Notes: a model not told the origin generated them from the letters alone. A stretch of DNA of 64,000 nt from Bathymodiolus brooksi (GCA_963680875.1 OY804575.1:108589005-108653004); one strand, 5' to 3'; numbered from the stretch's first letter, positions 11,655-22,925 are shown. A program made the numbers and translations.

Positions 11655-12874
11655 ATGGACGAGAGTGCGTACTCGACACTGTTGAAATACGTTGAAAATA
11701 CAGAATATACTGAAAATTTAACAGAAAGTGAAAAAAGGAAGATATGGAAGCAAGCAAAACATTGTCTCAAAGGATAACCTTTTATACTACGTTAGTGCAA
11801 AGGGAGAAACTAGACGAGTGTTTAGAGAAACAGAAAAGCATAGGTTCCTTCGTGCTTGCCATTCCGATAATACCGCTGGTAAATATATCTTCTATGGCTT
11901 TTAAATACCGAGTCAGACGTTGCATGGTATTACTAGAGTTATTGTATTTTAATGCATGCAGTACAGTTGCAAAATTTAACTGTAATATTGAAATATTGAA
12001 AATATGAAACATTTGAAATTCAATTCACAACAGACTTTTTTAGAAGGTTCCTTTAAAAAAGAACATTTATATAAGAAATAATACATACAGTTGTTTTACG
12101 AGTGTTCAAATAATAAACAAATATGCATTTTCCAGAGGTACTGCGAATGTCAAGTGTTATATTGCAGCAATAATTATGTTTGCATACATAGGAACCATAG
12201 CTGCCAGTTCACTCCCTTTTTCATTTTAACACAAACTAACAAGTCCCTATTACTCACAAACTAATGGGTTAGATGAGCGTTTTAACCAGACATTGAAACG
12301 TGCCCTGGAAAAGCTTGTTAATACTAGACAAAATGATTGGGATGTTCTTCTTAAGCATGTCCTCTTTGCCTATAGAACATCTGAAAATGCATCCACTAAG
12401 TATACACCGTTTTATCTTATGTTCGGTAGAAAAGCAAGGATACCAGTTGAGCTAGATTTACCCTCGGATCTTCCCATTTCAGTAGCTAGCACTGATTTTG
12501 ATTCCGAGTTGGAACCCGAAAATAAAATGGAAAAGTACATCAATAACTTGCTTGGCGTACGCGATGATGTATACCAACATGCTAATCACAACATAAAAGT
12601 TGCACAGGAAAAACAAAAGAAAGATTACGACAGACGGAATTGTGTTATGCAACATAATTTCATAGTTGGGAGTAAGGTGTTAATGAAAAACAGAAAAAAT
12701 AATCACATAATGGGAGGAACCTTAGAAAAAAATTGGATCGGACCATATAAAATCATCGAGGTGTTTTTAAAAGGAACAATGAAACTAAAGAATTGCTTGA
12801 CCGAAAAAATATTAAAAACAGTCCAACATGCCAGCAACCTGAAGCTCTACCTTGGACTTATACCTCGAATTTGA
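11655..12874 (+). pseudogene. Broken Ty3/Gypsy-type integrase (KRBA2-like bivalve family)
   Basis: Three pieces are seen. From ATG at 11655 a 40-codon N-terminal piece (starts MDESAYSTLLKYVE) hits a stop at 11775. A +1 shift at about 11774 continues a plausible zinc-binding region (contains RVFRETEKHRFLRACH) to about 11890. After roughly 340 bp without matching sequence, 12230-12874 gives the end of the integrase core, with YYSQTNGLDERFNQTL (the Glu in DER is the third catalytic acidic residue), then LLKHVLFAYRTS, PFYLMFGR, and a C-terminal DNA-binding-like domain with WIGPYKIIEV. The first two catalytic Asp residues fall in the missing segment, so it cannot act as an integrase. KRAB-A-domain-containing-protein-2-like integrases are common in bivalves; the assignment is from motif memory. 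Confidence 0.75.
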
Positions 12875-13217
12875 CGACAGTGGTCAAATCAGTACTAAAA
12901 TATATGATAAACGGGACGACTTCAATTTTAAAATCATAAATTTTCCAAATATGTACAGCAATATACCAGCTTCTCCTGCATATGGTGTTTACATCTCGCA
13001 ATTGATTCGTTATGCAAGGGCCAGTAGCAATTATTCTGATTTCCTGAAACGTCATCTTCATCTGAGAAACAGGCTACTGGACCAGGGCTATAAAAAGATT
13101 CGCCTTATTCGATCTCTTAAAATGTTTATATTCCGATACCAAGATCTTGTCGAAATATATTCCGTCTCTGCAGAAAAGATTATAAACGATGGATTTTCAT
13201 ATGGTGAAAATGCATAA
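12850..13217 (+). pseudogene. Reverse-transcriptase C-terminal fragment fused to the integrase remnant
   Basis: Overlapping the last codons of the integrase fragment in another frame, an open stretch gives LDLYLEFDDSG, IYDKRDDFNFKIINFPN, then SPAYGVYISQLIRYARA and DFLKRHLHLRNRLLDQGY. This is the region after the polymerase core of a retroelement protein very common in bivalves; the same protein's next segment is what survives at 10.06 and 54.2 kb. No YxDD core is present, so this is a truncated, non-functional copy. The direct abutment with the integrase marks an insertion or rearrangement boundary near 12850. Confidence 0.7.
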
Positions 13218-13908
13218 AGATAAGTGGTCAAAAACAAAAATGTCAAGGATATTTTTTTATCAATGTGTGACGTAAAAATATTTTTGACATTCACTTCACT
13301 GAGTCTGGTGCTGTTATGACAACTGTTTTACCTGTTTTGTTCAAGTATTGTTATAAATACTGTTATAGTGACAGTCGGAAACTTTGAGCCGTAATGAAAG
13401 GGGAGGCTTGGCGCTTTAAAATCTGATTCAACCCACCATTTCTTTAGAAATGCCTGTACCAAGTCAGGGTCATTACGGTTTTCACAGTTTTCCGGTTGTT
13501 GACTGATTTTGTCTGTTTATAAACTTACGAGTTTTGACTTTCCCTTTGTAAGATTGCTCGGAGTTCGGTAATTTTGTCATTACCCTTATTTGAGTCTGAG
13601 CAACAGGATGAAACCAGGAATGTAACAGAATATGATAGCGAAAAGGCTGCAGTAACAGACACACAAGAAACTTGCATGCTACACCGGTTCTTTTCTATTG
13701 TTATTTTTTCGGGCGTGAATTATCATAGAGGCAAAATATCGAATAAGCGGTCCTCTGATTGGCATTATGACACATGGTTGAAATAAAAGATAATCATGTT
13801 TGAGGTAGCAATAAATACAATGTTCATTAAAATGTGATATGATAAATAATAAAATAACAATTTCACTGGCTGTTGATAGTTTAGATAATGTTGAATTCCT
13901 GGAACCGT
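13218..13908. other. Intergenic, nothing firm
   Basis: Contains a copy of a dispersed motif (GCCTGTACCAAGTCAGG, near 13451) that recurs in inverted orientation near 39.4 and 39.6 kb. No gene recognised. Confidence 0.5.
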
Positions 13909-14312
13909 CTAATCATTTAAAATTCCTGTCCGTGTTTGCTTTTTAATAGGTCGTCCTCGTTTTAGGTTACATTTCGGCCACTCTTGTTGCTTATTGGCTA
14001 GACAACGCAAATAATGATGTTCTTTAAAGTTAGCCCCCTTTATTTCAATCCATCCTAGCGTTATATGTTCCGTTTTGTACTCTTTTGATAGTGTTTTTAG
14101 ATATGTTCCAACAGTTTGGGCGTCATATCCGGACAAATGACTCAGCAATCTTTCTCGAATACAGTCACCCGAATGACCCACATATATAATACATTCATCT
14201 TCTTTTATCACAAATATTCCACTGGTTTCCTGTTCTGGTAATTTAGATAACGGACTGTTCTGGGAAAGTAACAAATCACATTGATATTCTTCACAACCCC
14301 GTTTATCCTAGA
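13909..14312 (-). CDS. GIY-YIG nuclease domain ORF, fragment or small stand-alone gene
   Basis: The minus-strand frame is open from 14312 to a stop at 13909. It shows the GIY-YIG core: GIF then IYVGHSGD, an Arg-bearing helix (DCIRERLLSHL), a Glu in NFKEHHYLRCL, and a closing CNLKRGRP with the usual Asn. The first motif has Phe where Tyr is usual. GIY-YIG enzymes cut DNA in homing endonucleases, repair proteins and Penelope-like retroelements. No polymerase is attached here and the nearby RT fragment points the other way. No ATG is placed convincingly before the domain, so this may be the last exon of a gene or an isolated fragment. Confidence 0.55.
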
Positions 14313-14598
14313 ATACAATCATAATACATTTCTTAGTAATACATCAGGATATTTAAGTATATGGCATCGATATAGAATTAACTACAAGTATTATTACATA
14401 ATGATTTTATTTAAACAATTTTATTGGCTATCATGCTGTCACCTGACATTCCGTAAAATTTGATATTGTTTGATTAAAACTCGTATTGACTCGCTTTCAC
14501 TTTCACTTTCCATTGCTTTATGTATGACGTCATAATGAAGTGATTAATTTCATATTGACTTGGTTTCACTTTCACTTTTCATTTTAATGTAATAAAAC

Positions 14599-14737
14599 AA
14601 TTACAGTCTTTTGTATCGGTCAATACGAGTTTTTATGGACCTTAGAAATCAATATTCACCTCAGCCTAAAAGCTTCGGTGAATATCGATTTTAAGGTCCA
14701 TAAAAACTCGTATTGACCTCAACAAAAGACTATAATT
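14599..14737. repeat. Near-perfect palindrome (foldback), about 60-bp arms
   Basis: The left arm (TTTTGTATCGGTCAATACGA, then GTTTTTATGGACCTTA) is repeated in reverse complement on the right around a short loop with CAGCCTAAAAGC. Only a few mismatches separate the arms. It would form a long hairpin and is probably a MITE or foldback insertion. Confidence 0.85.
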
Positions 14738-14792
14738 GTATATAATCATATACCGGTATATCTTAACTACCCCGAACAACTTTGGTTGTTTG

Positions 14793-15024
14793 ATGGTGTT
14801 TAACGCCATTTTCAACACTATTTCAGTTATATCGTGGCGGTCAGGTTTATTGGTGGAGGAAACCGGAGGACCCTGAGAAAACCACCGACCTGTCGCAAGT
14901 CACTGACAAACCTTATCACATAATGTTGTACACCTCGCCCTGGTCGAACTCACAACATCAGTGGTGATAGGCACTGATTGCATAGGTAGTTGTAAATCCA
15001 ACTACCATATGATCACGATAAGGT
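14793..15024 (-). mobile_element. SINE family A copy
   Basis: Reading on the minus strand: a tRNA-like head (GTAGTTGGATTTACAACTAC, CAGTGCCTATCACCAC, and a B-box-like GAGTTCGACC), a central body with CACATTATGTGATAAGG-like and TTGCGACAGGTCGGTGGTTT words, and a 3' body ending GGCGTTAAACACCATC. Slightly decayed. Confidence 0.8.
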
Positions 15025-16477
15025 TATGAAGGCACTGAAATAATAAATGAAGTAATTGTGGAGTATGATCATGAGTGGCCGTTCATTTAATATGCGTTGT
15101 CTAAAGTCATATTTCACATTTCCGATTTGATTCTAAAATTAGACGTTTTTATGCATTTTATACGCGTTATTTTCCTTACGGTGGTTAAATTGGTATCCGG
15201 TATAGCAAGAGCTATAAAGGACAGCGAATTTGAGTATAATTTTCTTATAATTTATAGATATTTGAACCTTGTTTAAAATCAGAGGATACTTTTATATATC
15301 AAATAGCAAATTCATAATTCCTCTTTTTCTTTTCTCTGCATACTTAAATGATTTAGAATCTTTCCTGGCGATCTGTAATTTAAAAGAACTAAAGAATATA
15401 TATCTGATTAAATAAAAGATAATTTTGACATTTTACCAAAAACCTTTCGCGCTTTTAAATGTGATGACACTGTATTATTGGCAGAATCTCCAGAGGAACT
15501 CCAAATTTATACTCATTTGAAATTAAAAGTAACTATGGTGGGGAACTTGAAATTGTGAATGATTTTACATATTTATGCATCGTTAACAAAAAAAAGGTAT
15601 GTTTAACGCTAGCTATTTAAGCTTTACTTGATAAGTCAACGAAAGTACTACACGAAGTGATAAAATTATACCGAAAACATAATATTTCTATTCCATGCCA
15701 GTTAGACCTGTTCGATAAAAGGATGAAGCCTATCTTATTATATATGGTAGCGAGATTTGAAGGTTTGAAATTGTGAAATTGTTGAATTGAGTGCATCTTA
15801 AATTCTGCAAACTATTGTTCCAATTAAAATGATCCACTACTTCAATTAAAATCAATGTACGTGCATGTATCTCTTTACCTATGTTTATACAATGGTTTTA
15901 GAGAATAAAGATTTATATAACAATATCAAAATGGTAATCAGATTATGGGTTAATTATATTATTTTCATTGAACTTTTGCAAGGGGCCGAAGTATTTGCCC
16001 TCATTAAAGGGAAATAAGTCCTGCAAAACGTATAAATTAAAAATCAAAGTCTGAAATGTGCAATAAATGATATGTTGATCAAATATACGCATTATTTCTT
16101 TTTTTACGCGATATTTGTATAATTGAATGTGTATTATTGAAATAAATAAATCAATTAATCAACCTCAACCAATAACGTGGAGACCTATCTTGTCACGATG
16201 TTTTTTTGCGAAAGTAAATTATATTATAATAATTTAATTTGATTTGAATACTGCAATCTGATTGGCTGATCCGCCTTTAGAGAATTTTGCTTATACTTAA
16301 TAACATGGGTTGGTATTGTGACGTCACCAACATATTCATTCGCCAACGACAAATTCAAATAGTCACCGTCATCAAATAATCGTAATTAAATTCGAGGAAT
16401 CATTAAATTTTGTTAAATTATATGAAATATTTGAAATTTCCGCGGTTTATTGAGCGTAAGCTGCCCAAGCCAGGTTA
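15025..16477. other. Intergenic, AT-rich, nothing recognised
   Basis: Read on both strands; I see no gene, tandem repeat or clear TIR pair. Confidence 0.55.
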
Positions 16478-16625
16478 TATCGCAGTGGCGGATCCAGAGG
16501 GGGGCTGAGGGGACGTTCGCCCCCCCCACCCACCCCCCATAAAAAAGAACAAAAGAGAGAGAGAGCGGTCTTCCGTCCCTCTTTAAGCATATCAGCATTC
16601 GTTCTTTCGCCTGTTGAATGTAATA

Positions 16626-16774
16626 TTATATGTTATTCAGCTATCAGACAGGGTATATAATGTGACATTCCCGGCTTATGGTCTATATACCCTGAGGCGC
16701 AGCCGAAGGGAATATAGAGCATAAGCCGGGAATGTCACATTATATACCCTGTCTGATAGCTGAATAACAAATAT
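16626..16774. repeat. Long palindrome, about 62-bp arms
   Basis: The left arm (GTTATTCAGCTATCAGACAG, then TGTGACATTCCCGGCTTATG) recurs as its reverse complement on the right around a GC-rich loop, GAGGCGCAGCCGA. Arm identity is very high. Likely a foldback transposon; it is flanked by AT-rich sequence. Confidence 0.85.
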
Positions 16775-17262
16775 ATTACGGATTTAACCATTTTTTTTTG
16801 TTAAATACAGAACCAAACTGTCGTATAATTTTTTTTTTCATTTTTGTTTATTTATTTTTTTTTGTTCATGTTTCCTTTTTGTTTTTTTTACCACGTACAT
16901 AGTCCCAATTCATATTTAAAACCTTATTAAATATTTTGCATCTTTTATTTTCATTTTCCGTATTTCTAGATGTCCCTTTTCGTACCTCTGACATTCTTTG
17001 TTCAATGACGTCAAATAATTGTCACGTGATATTTTATGTACTGAGGTGTCTCATAAAGGAAAATCCTGTTCAATATTTCTAAATCAACACAATTTCATAT
17101 GCAGTAAATTTAATAAACTTTATAATTATAACATTAATATATTACATAACAAAACAACGGGTTTGTGAAACAATTTCAATAATTAAAATGTTAACAATAA
17201 GCAAAATCTTGGTGTGGCCCCGTGAACTCGTAAGTTTTAAAGGCGGAAACTTTAACACACTT

Positions 17263-17766
17263 TCACTTGTTGATTGTTATGTTCAAATTTGTAATGGTAC
17301 AGCCGTGGAACATGGGAGTTTGCTGAATTGTTCTGGTGTTTGTGACGGAATTAACTGTTGTAAGAATGTTATAATCACAAAATAAATCATCATAAATTAC
17401 ATCCAAAATGTCAACGACGTCCGTAACCGACGATGAAACATGTGTATTGGCTCTCATTTGAAGAAGTGATGTTGAACTTGAACTGTTTTGTGTCGGCGGC
17501 ATGAGTTGCATCCGGGAAGTACTGTGCGGTGGCATTATCGAGGATAGTTGAGATGGTTGCTCTCCACAAACAGAACTTGTGATAATGTCTCCCATAACTT
17601 GTTTTTCCTTTGATGAAACACGTTGATATACTGCAACTGACGAGGCAGATTTGTGTCCGGTAACTGCCATAATTTGTGCCATTGAACAGTTTCTTCCGAG
17701 GATAGTTACACCCGTTGCACGAATTGAGTGGTTGGTGTAGATTTGTGAAAGGTATATTTTAATTTT
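17263..17766 (-). pseudogene. Tyrosine recombinase C-terminal fragment, Crypton-like
   Basis: The minus-strand frame is open from 17766 to 17263. It shows the end of a tyrosine recombinase catalytic domain: YTNHSIRATGVTILGR (catalytic Arg), AVTGHKSASS (catalytic His region) and VAVYQRVSS (the nucleophile Tyr). After this comes a Ser/Thr-rich tail that ends CTITNLNITINK. This arrangement (HSIRAT...GHKS...YQRV followed by a tail) is typical of Crypton-type elements in invertebrates. The N-terminal half, including the first catalytic Arg, is absent: an in-frame stop lies at 17767 and no splice acceptor fits there. It is therefore a 5'-truncated copy or a last exon cut off by rearrangement. Confidence 0.7.
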
Positions 17767-18254
17767 TTATTGAAGAAAAGAATATCTTTTTTGTTCATAC
17801 AACCGTTTTGAGTTTAAAAACAGCATTTAATTTGGTAAAAATACATTTATTATTCCGTATTATGATATTGATTCAGTGAAGCGTAAATATTTCTGTTTTT
17901 GTCAACCACGTTGTTATTGTTTTTTGGGGCCCAAATGAGGGAGACCGAAAACGTACATATATACCCCGTCTGTTTTCCGAAAATATGCTGACATTCAGAG
18001 TTGAATAACCAATGAAAATATGTGTAACAAACTAAATTCGTAATATATTATTATATATTTTTACCCGTTGCATTGCCCTTTTAGTTTATCTAATTACTTT
18101 TGAACTTTTGAAGCAGTCGACGATTAATCAGAAAACAAAGTGATATTATAATCCCTTAGACATTAATTTTATCAAAATCCATCCATTCTACAAACACTTC
18201 AATACAAATTACCCCATTTTCAACAGAGAAACATGAGAAAATTGGCTAATATAG

Positions 18255-18502
18255 CACGCTGGGTATTCGGAAACTCGGTGCAAGCTAGTTATTTTGAACG
18301 TTTTCATTGGTCAATTTTGAATTGTTGGACACTACAGACCGCGGAGCATGCTGTTCCGTGTTTCGTTGCCGTTATGCTCCACGGTCTGTAGTGTCGAAAA
18401 ATTCAAAATTGGCCAATGAAAACGTTCAAAATAACTACAAATGTAGCTTGCACCGAGTTCAAAGTGTCCGCACCTGTTCTGAGTATACGAATACCCGGCG
18501 TG
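18255..18502. repeat. Foldback/MITE with CACGCYGGGTATTCG ends
   Basis: Outer ends CACGCTGGGTATTCG and, inverted, CACGCCGGGTATTCG. Inner arms share GTTATTTTGAACGTTTTCAT, then GACACTACAGACCG and GGAGCAT in inverted order. The right arm carries about 27 extra bases (near 18463-18489) lacking in the left. Confidence 0.8.
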
Positions 18503-18814
18503 ATAAGGAAATCAGGGGAGTCACAGCTCCAGATAGATAATTTCAAGTGACATCTCCCTTTAATTTACACTCACTGCTTAGAAACTATTTGAAACTTTTT
18601 GGAGAAGATTCATGCGTTTTAATACACTTCATCACATTCACAAAATGCTTCAAAATTGTTGACGGAAAAGCTTCCTAAATACTCAAAACCCAGGAGCTTC
18701 CGGGGGGCCTACCAGGGCTATGCCCTGGACCCGCTGGAGACTTTAAGCGGTCCCCAGACCCCTCGCCGACTTTCGTCCCCCCTAAAACAAAATCCTGGAT
18801 CCGCCCCTGTATCG

Positions 18815-19633
18815 TATTTAACCAAACTCCTGTTCAAAAATTTCAAATGTTCCTTCAATATATTGCGCATTTTTGTCTTATCAGAAAGTCGTCGTAAAAA
18901 CCTCCAAAATAACAATATTGAACAATAGAAAATTAGTTGAATAAATTTTATATTTGAAGTTTCTTTCATTAATTTTTGCTGAGTAGTTTTCTGCCAAGAG
19001 AGCAGATACATGTGTTACATATAGATATTACAAGTTCACCCAAAATGTATACTCAAATTACAAGTCCACTCAGTGTCGCATATTAAAGAATAATTATACA
19101 AGAAAGTTAACACAAAATCCATACAATTATCGTTTTAGTTAAACAATTAAAAATAATCAAAGGATAGACGCATTATGATTAATCCAAATGTTTACACAAA
19201 TTAACTTTTGTCAATTTTTTTCTCACATCTGAACTTCCCAATGATACTTATTCAAATATATACAAGAACTGATATAAGAAATATCCACCACACTATAAAT
19301 TTATAGATATATCAAATGTATATTTCAACACTTAACTAAAATGTAACAAACACAATCTATTATAACCTCACCATGATTCGTTTCAGGTCTATTTGATTAA
19401 GGTAAATATGAAATTAGTAAATATATAAGACAGACCTTGTTCCCATTTTAAGGGATTTTTGGAATTCAGGAAGTCAATATTTCTAAATAACAAATCCAAA
19501 TGTTCTTCCGAGAATTAGTAAAGGAAGTGATATATTAAAATAGGATTATAATTTCCATTGGATTTTTAGGAAAGCAACTATGATTTTCCGTCTATTTTTG
19601 ATATTTCCCTATCCGAAATTCGCTCTTCAATAT
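18815..19633. other. Intergenic, AT-rich, nothing recognised
   Basis: No gene, tandem repeat or TIR noticed. Confidence 0.55.
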
Positions 19634-21151
19634 TATAGTTTCATTTTACAATCGATTAAATGAAACAGTACTGTTCGTATAATACGCCACTTTCATTCTC
19701 AGTTTCTTTTACATGTAATTTTTCTATACGTGTAATTTCTGTTTGCCCCTCGAGGGCCCATAATTGGAATACAATTTATTTGATTATCTGATTTGATAAT
19801 AATATATCTATCTATATTAATATACATACCTTAATATATGTGGGATTTGGTTGATCGTTTCCGTGAAGTCTTTTATTATAAACATCAATCCCTCATACCC
19901 CAACTATGTGTATAGAAATGGTTTATTGAGAACTAAAGATATAAATAACTATTCCGAAAACCCAATACATTTTGTATACATTTAAATAGTATACAGTAAT
20001 TATAACTTGACATGGAATAGTAGGTATATTTAAACACAGATACACGTGGTGCTAGTTACCTTTGATCAGTATCAAATTCACAACATTATTTTTATAACGT
20101 TGTGTTATTTAGTTTAATTAATCATGTAAAGTGGTCATAATTGACCAATAAAACATGTTTTTTGTATCTTGCATACTTTTATATATATAAATCTTTACCA
20201 CTGAAACAGCGTGCCTTTATTACATGTATGATATCACGTTATTCAACCATATTTGTATATTGTACATCCTCTCAGTCAATCCTTTTGTCGTCATAAAACT
20301 TAATATTGATTTATTTATGTCTTCAGTTTAATAATAAAGATTTATACTAGGCAATCCTCTAAATCCAAGTTTAATAATTCTAAGAAAATTTTTATAGTTT
20401 CATTTTACAATCGATTAAATGAAACAGTACTGTTCGTATAATACGCCACTTTCATTCTCAGTTTCTTTTACATGTAATTTTTCTATACGTGTAATTTCTG
20501 TTTGCCCCTCGAGGGCCCATAATTGGAATACAATTTATTTGATTATCTGATTTGATTATAATATATCTATCTATATTAATATACATACCTTAATATATGT
20601 GGGATTTGGTTGATCGTTTCCGTGAAGTCTTTTATTATAAACATCAATCCCTCATACCCCAACTATGTGTATAGAAATGGTTTATTGAGAACTAAAGATA
20701 TAAATAACTATTCCGAAAACCCAATACATTTTGTATACATTTAAATAGTATACAGTAATTATAACTTGACATGGAATAGTAGGTATATTTAAACACAGAT
20801 ACACGTGGTGCTAGTTACCTTTGATCAGTATCAAATTCACAACATTATTTTTATAACGTTGTGTTATTTAGTTTAATTAATCATGTAAAGTGGTCATAAT
20901 TGACCAATAAAACATGTTTTTTGTATCTTGCATAATTTTATATATATAAATCTTTACCACTGAAACAGCGTGCCTTTATTACATGTATGATATCACGTTA
21001 TTCAACCATATTTGTATATTGTACATCCTCTCAGTCAATCCTTTTGTCGTCATAAAACTTAATATTGATTTATTTATGTCTTCAGTTTAATAATAAAGAT
21101 TTATACTAGGCAATCCTCTAAATCCAAGTTTAATAATTCTAAGAAAATTTC
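19634..21151. repeat. 759-bp tandem duplication, nearly identical copies
   Basis: Copy 1 is 19634-20392 and copy 2 is 20393-21151; both start TATAGTTTCATTTTACAATC and end with TAATAATTCTAAGAAAATTT. Reading them side by side I saw only two differences (an A/T in GATWATAATATATC and a C/A in TTGCATAMTTTTA). The unit has no open frame of note. Confidence 0.95.
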
Positions 21152-21367
21152 AGACCGCTCTCACAGGTCAATTTCAGAAATTTAGATGGGTAATTAAATG
21201 CTGGAAATTCCCGACTATTTCGAAAATAGATCTGAGCTAACCGCCCTATTTGTTTTGTTTTTATATGTCCCTCGTAACAGTTATAATATTTCTAGGCACA
21301 TCCTTATAGTAGTAATGCCATTAATGGTAGAGAGGAAAAACTTGTTTAAAAATGTCATTGGTAGGGG

Positions 21368-21590
21368 GTTATGGTGTTTAGCGCCACTTCCAATACTATT
21401 TCAGTTACATTTGTATATCGTGGCGGTCAGTTTTATTGATGGGGGAAACCGGAGTACCCAGAGAAAACCACCGATCTTTCGCAAGTCACTGACAAACTTT
21501 ATCACATAATGTTGTATCGAATACACTTCGCCATGAGCGGGATTCGAAGTCACAACTTTTGTGGTGATAAGCACTGATTCGCTTGTAAGA
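21368..21590 (-). mobile_element. SINE family A copy
   Basis: Minus-strand SINE with the 3' body ending GGCGCTAAACACCATAAC, the central TTGCGAAAGATCGGTGGTTT and a decayed head near 21560-21585. Closely similar to the copies at 14.8 and 47.3 kb. Confidence 0.8.
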
Positions 21591-22556
21591 CATCTTTATA
21601 TGTACAGTATACTAATTACATGTATGTCAACTATGGAATGCGTATCATATAATATAGAATATATGTAATTTAAAGGATAGTGAATAAATAATAAACTATT
21701 TCTTCCAGTTGAGAAGCAGGAATTACGTTGGATAATTTAACAAATGAAATCAGGATTCCTGAACAAGGGAAAAACTCATTCCTAAAACAAAGTTATTCTC
21801 GTGTTTTTTTGTTTTTTTTTTTCTTTTCATTTACAAGATTAAATCCTGCTCAGATTCATATCCCAACTTGTTTTCAAGCACCTGATGCTGGTTAAATAAA
21901 AATAGCATCAAATGGAAAGTCAGATACGGGGTAGTGTGAACACTTGGTCATGCATTTGACTTGTCAACTATGTGTTGTAGAATCGCTTGGAAGGACGGAA
22001 AATCGTATCGTGGTACCGCACCTTAAGAATAGAAAACCAACGTTTTTGTTTGATTTCCTGGGAAGTTTACTATGTTCAATTCGTCCGTCAAATGATTCGA
22101 CCATCCTCGATTACTATCATAAATATAGTTTTGAAATTTTATTTAATATAAAACGGCTTTAAATATTGTTTAAAAAATAAAAAAAAAAGCCAAATGTGCA
22201 TACGTCTTGCAGGTTTGATCCAGTTAGCATTGCCGAGACTTCTTGCAGATATTAAACAAAAATTAGGAAGCATTTATTAACCTTGGCGATCAGATTTCAG
22301 GGGTCAACTTACAATACCGTAAAGATTATTGTTGAAGCGACATGGTTATTTTTGAAACAACATTTTATATTCTCCAGTTATAAAATTTTTGGCATTGTAT
22401 GATTTGGGGGAACCGCGTTGTATTAACACTTTGTCAATTTTTTTAAGGCGATGTCGTAATCTTGAGCTGCTGATAAGAACACAGATATTAAATCCATAAT
22501 ACAGTTGCAGCACGACTGCCTCTTGCAAATGGATGTCGAATATTGGAATCTCTTGC
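21591..22556. other. Intergenic, nothing recognised
   Basis: Unique AT-rich sequence with a T run near 21806-21822. Confidence 0.55.
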
Positions 22557-22925
22557 TCGTGTATAACCGCATCAGTGGTGTAATGGTTGACGTGCTCGCC
22601 TCGAGTGTGATATATTGTGGATTCGGGTAAAAAAATACGATAATTTAATATTTGCTGCTTCTCCGCTAAGCACGCAGCTTTAATGAGTAAGAGGGAATAC
22701 TGGTTGGTTTTGGAATAAGGATAGTGTGTCCGAGTATAGCGATCGATATGTCTAACCGCGGACTGTTGTTTCATGAGCTAGCACTAAAAGCGTGTTGGTC
22801 TAGTACAAAGCGTACACCATCATCATTCCATTGAATTTAACTACCTTCTCGTGCCATGATATAGCTGATAAATTATTCATTTTGGTGTTAAACAACAATC
22901 ACTCACTCACTTGCTCGTGGAGCGC
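22557..22925 (+). mobile_element. SINE family C, near full length
   Basis: The tRNA-like head has CAGTGGTGTAATGGTTGACG (A-box-like) and GTGGATTCGGG (B-box-like). The body has TTCTCCGCTAAGCACGCAGC, then GGACTGTTGTTTCATGAGCT and AAGCGTGTTGGTCTAGTACA; the 3' part has CATGATATAGCTGATAAATT and a (CACT)n tail. Partial copies lie at 55.7/57.1 and 62.3 kb. Confidence 0.8.

Larger units (their letters stand above)
16483..18809. mobile_element. Candidate 2.3-kb TIR transposon with GGCGGATCCAG ends
   Basis: The left end starts CAGTGGCGGATCCAG and the right end, on the other strand, CAGGGGCGGATCCAG; both continue into G-rich tracts. A 5-bp direct repeat TATCG flanks the pair (16478-16482 and 18810-18814). 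These ends are familiar from many animal genomes. The enclosed DNA holds two foldbacks and a tyrosine-recombinase fragment. It may be one element with later insertions, or two unrelated ends that happen to face each other; the short duplication is only moderate evidence. Confidence 0.5.

Noticed and set aside
22346..22774. 142-codon minus-strand ORF
   Set aside because: It lies antisense over SINE C and its flank; the frame has no domain resemblance.
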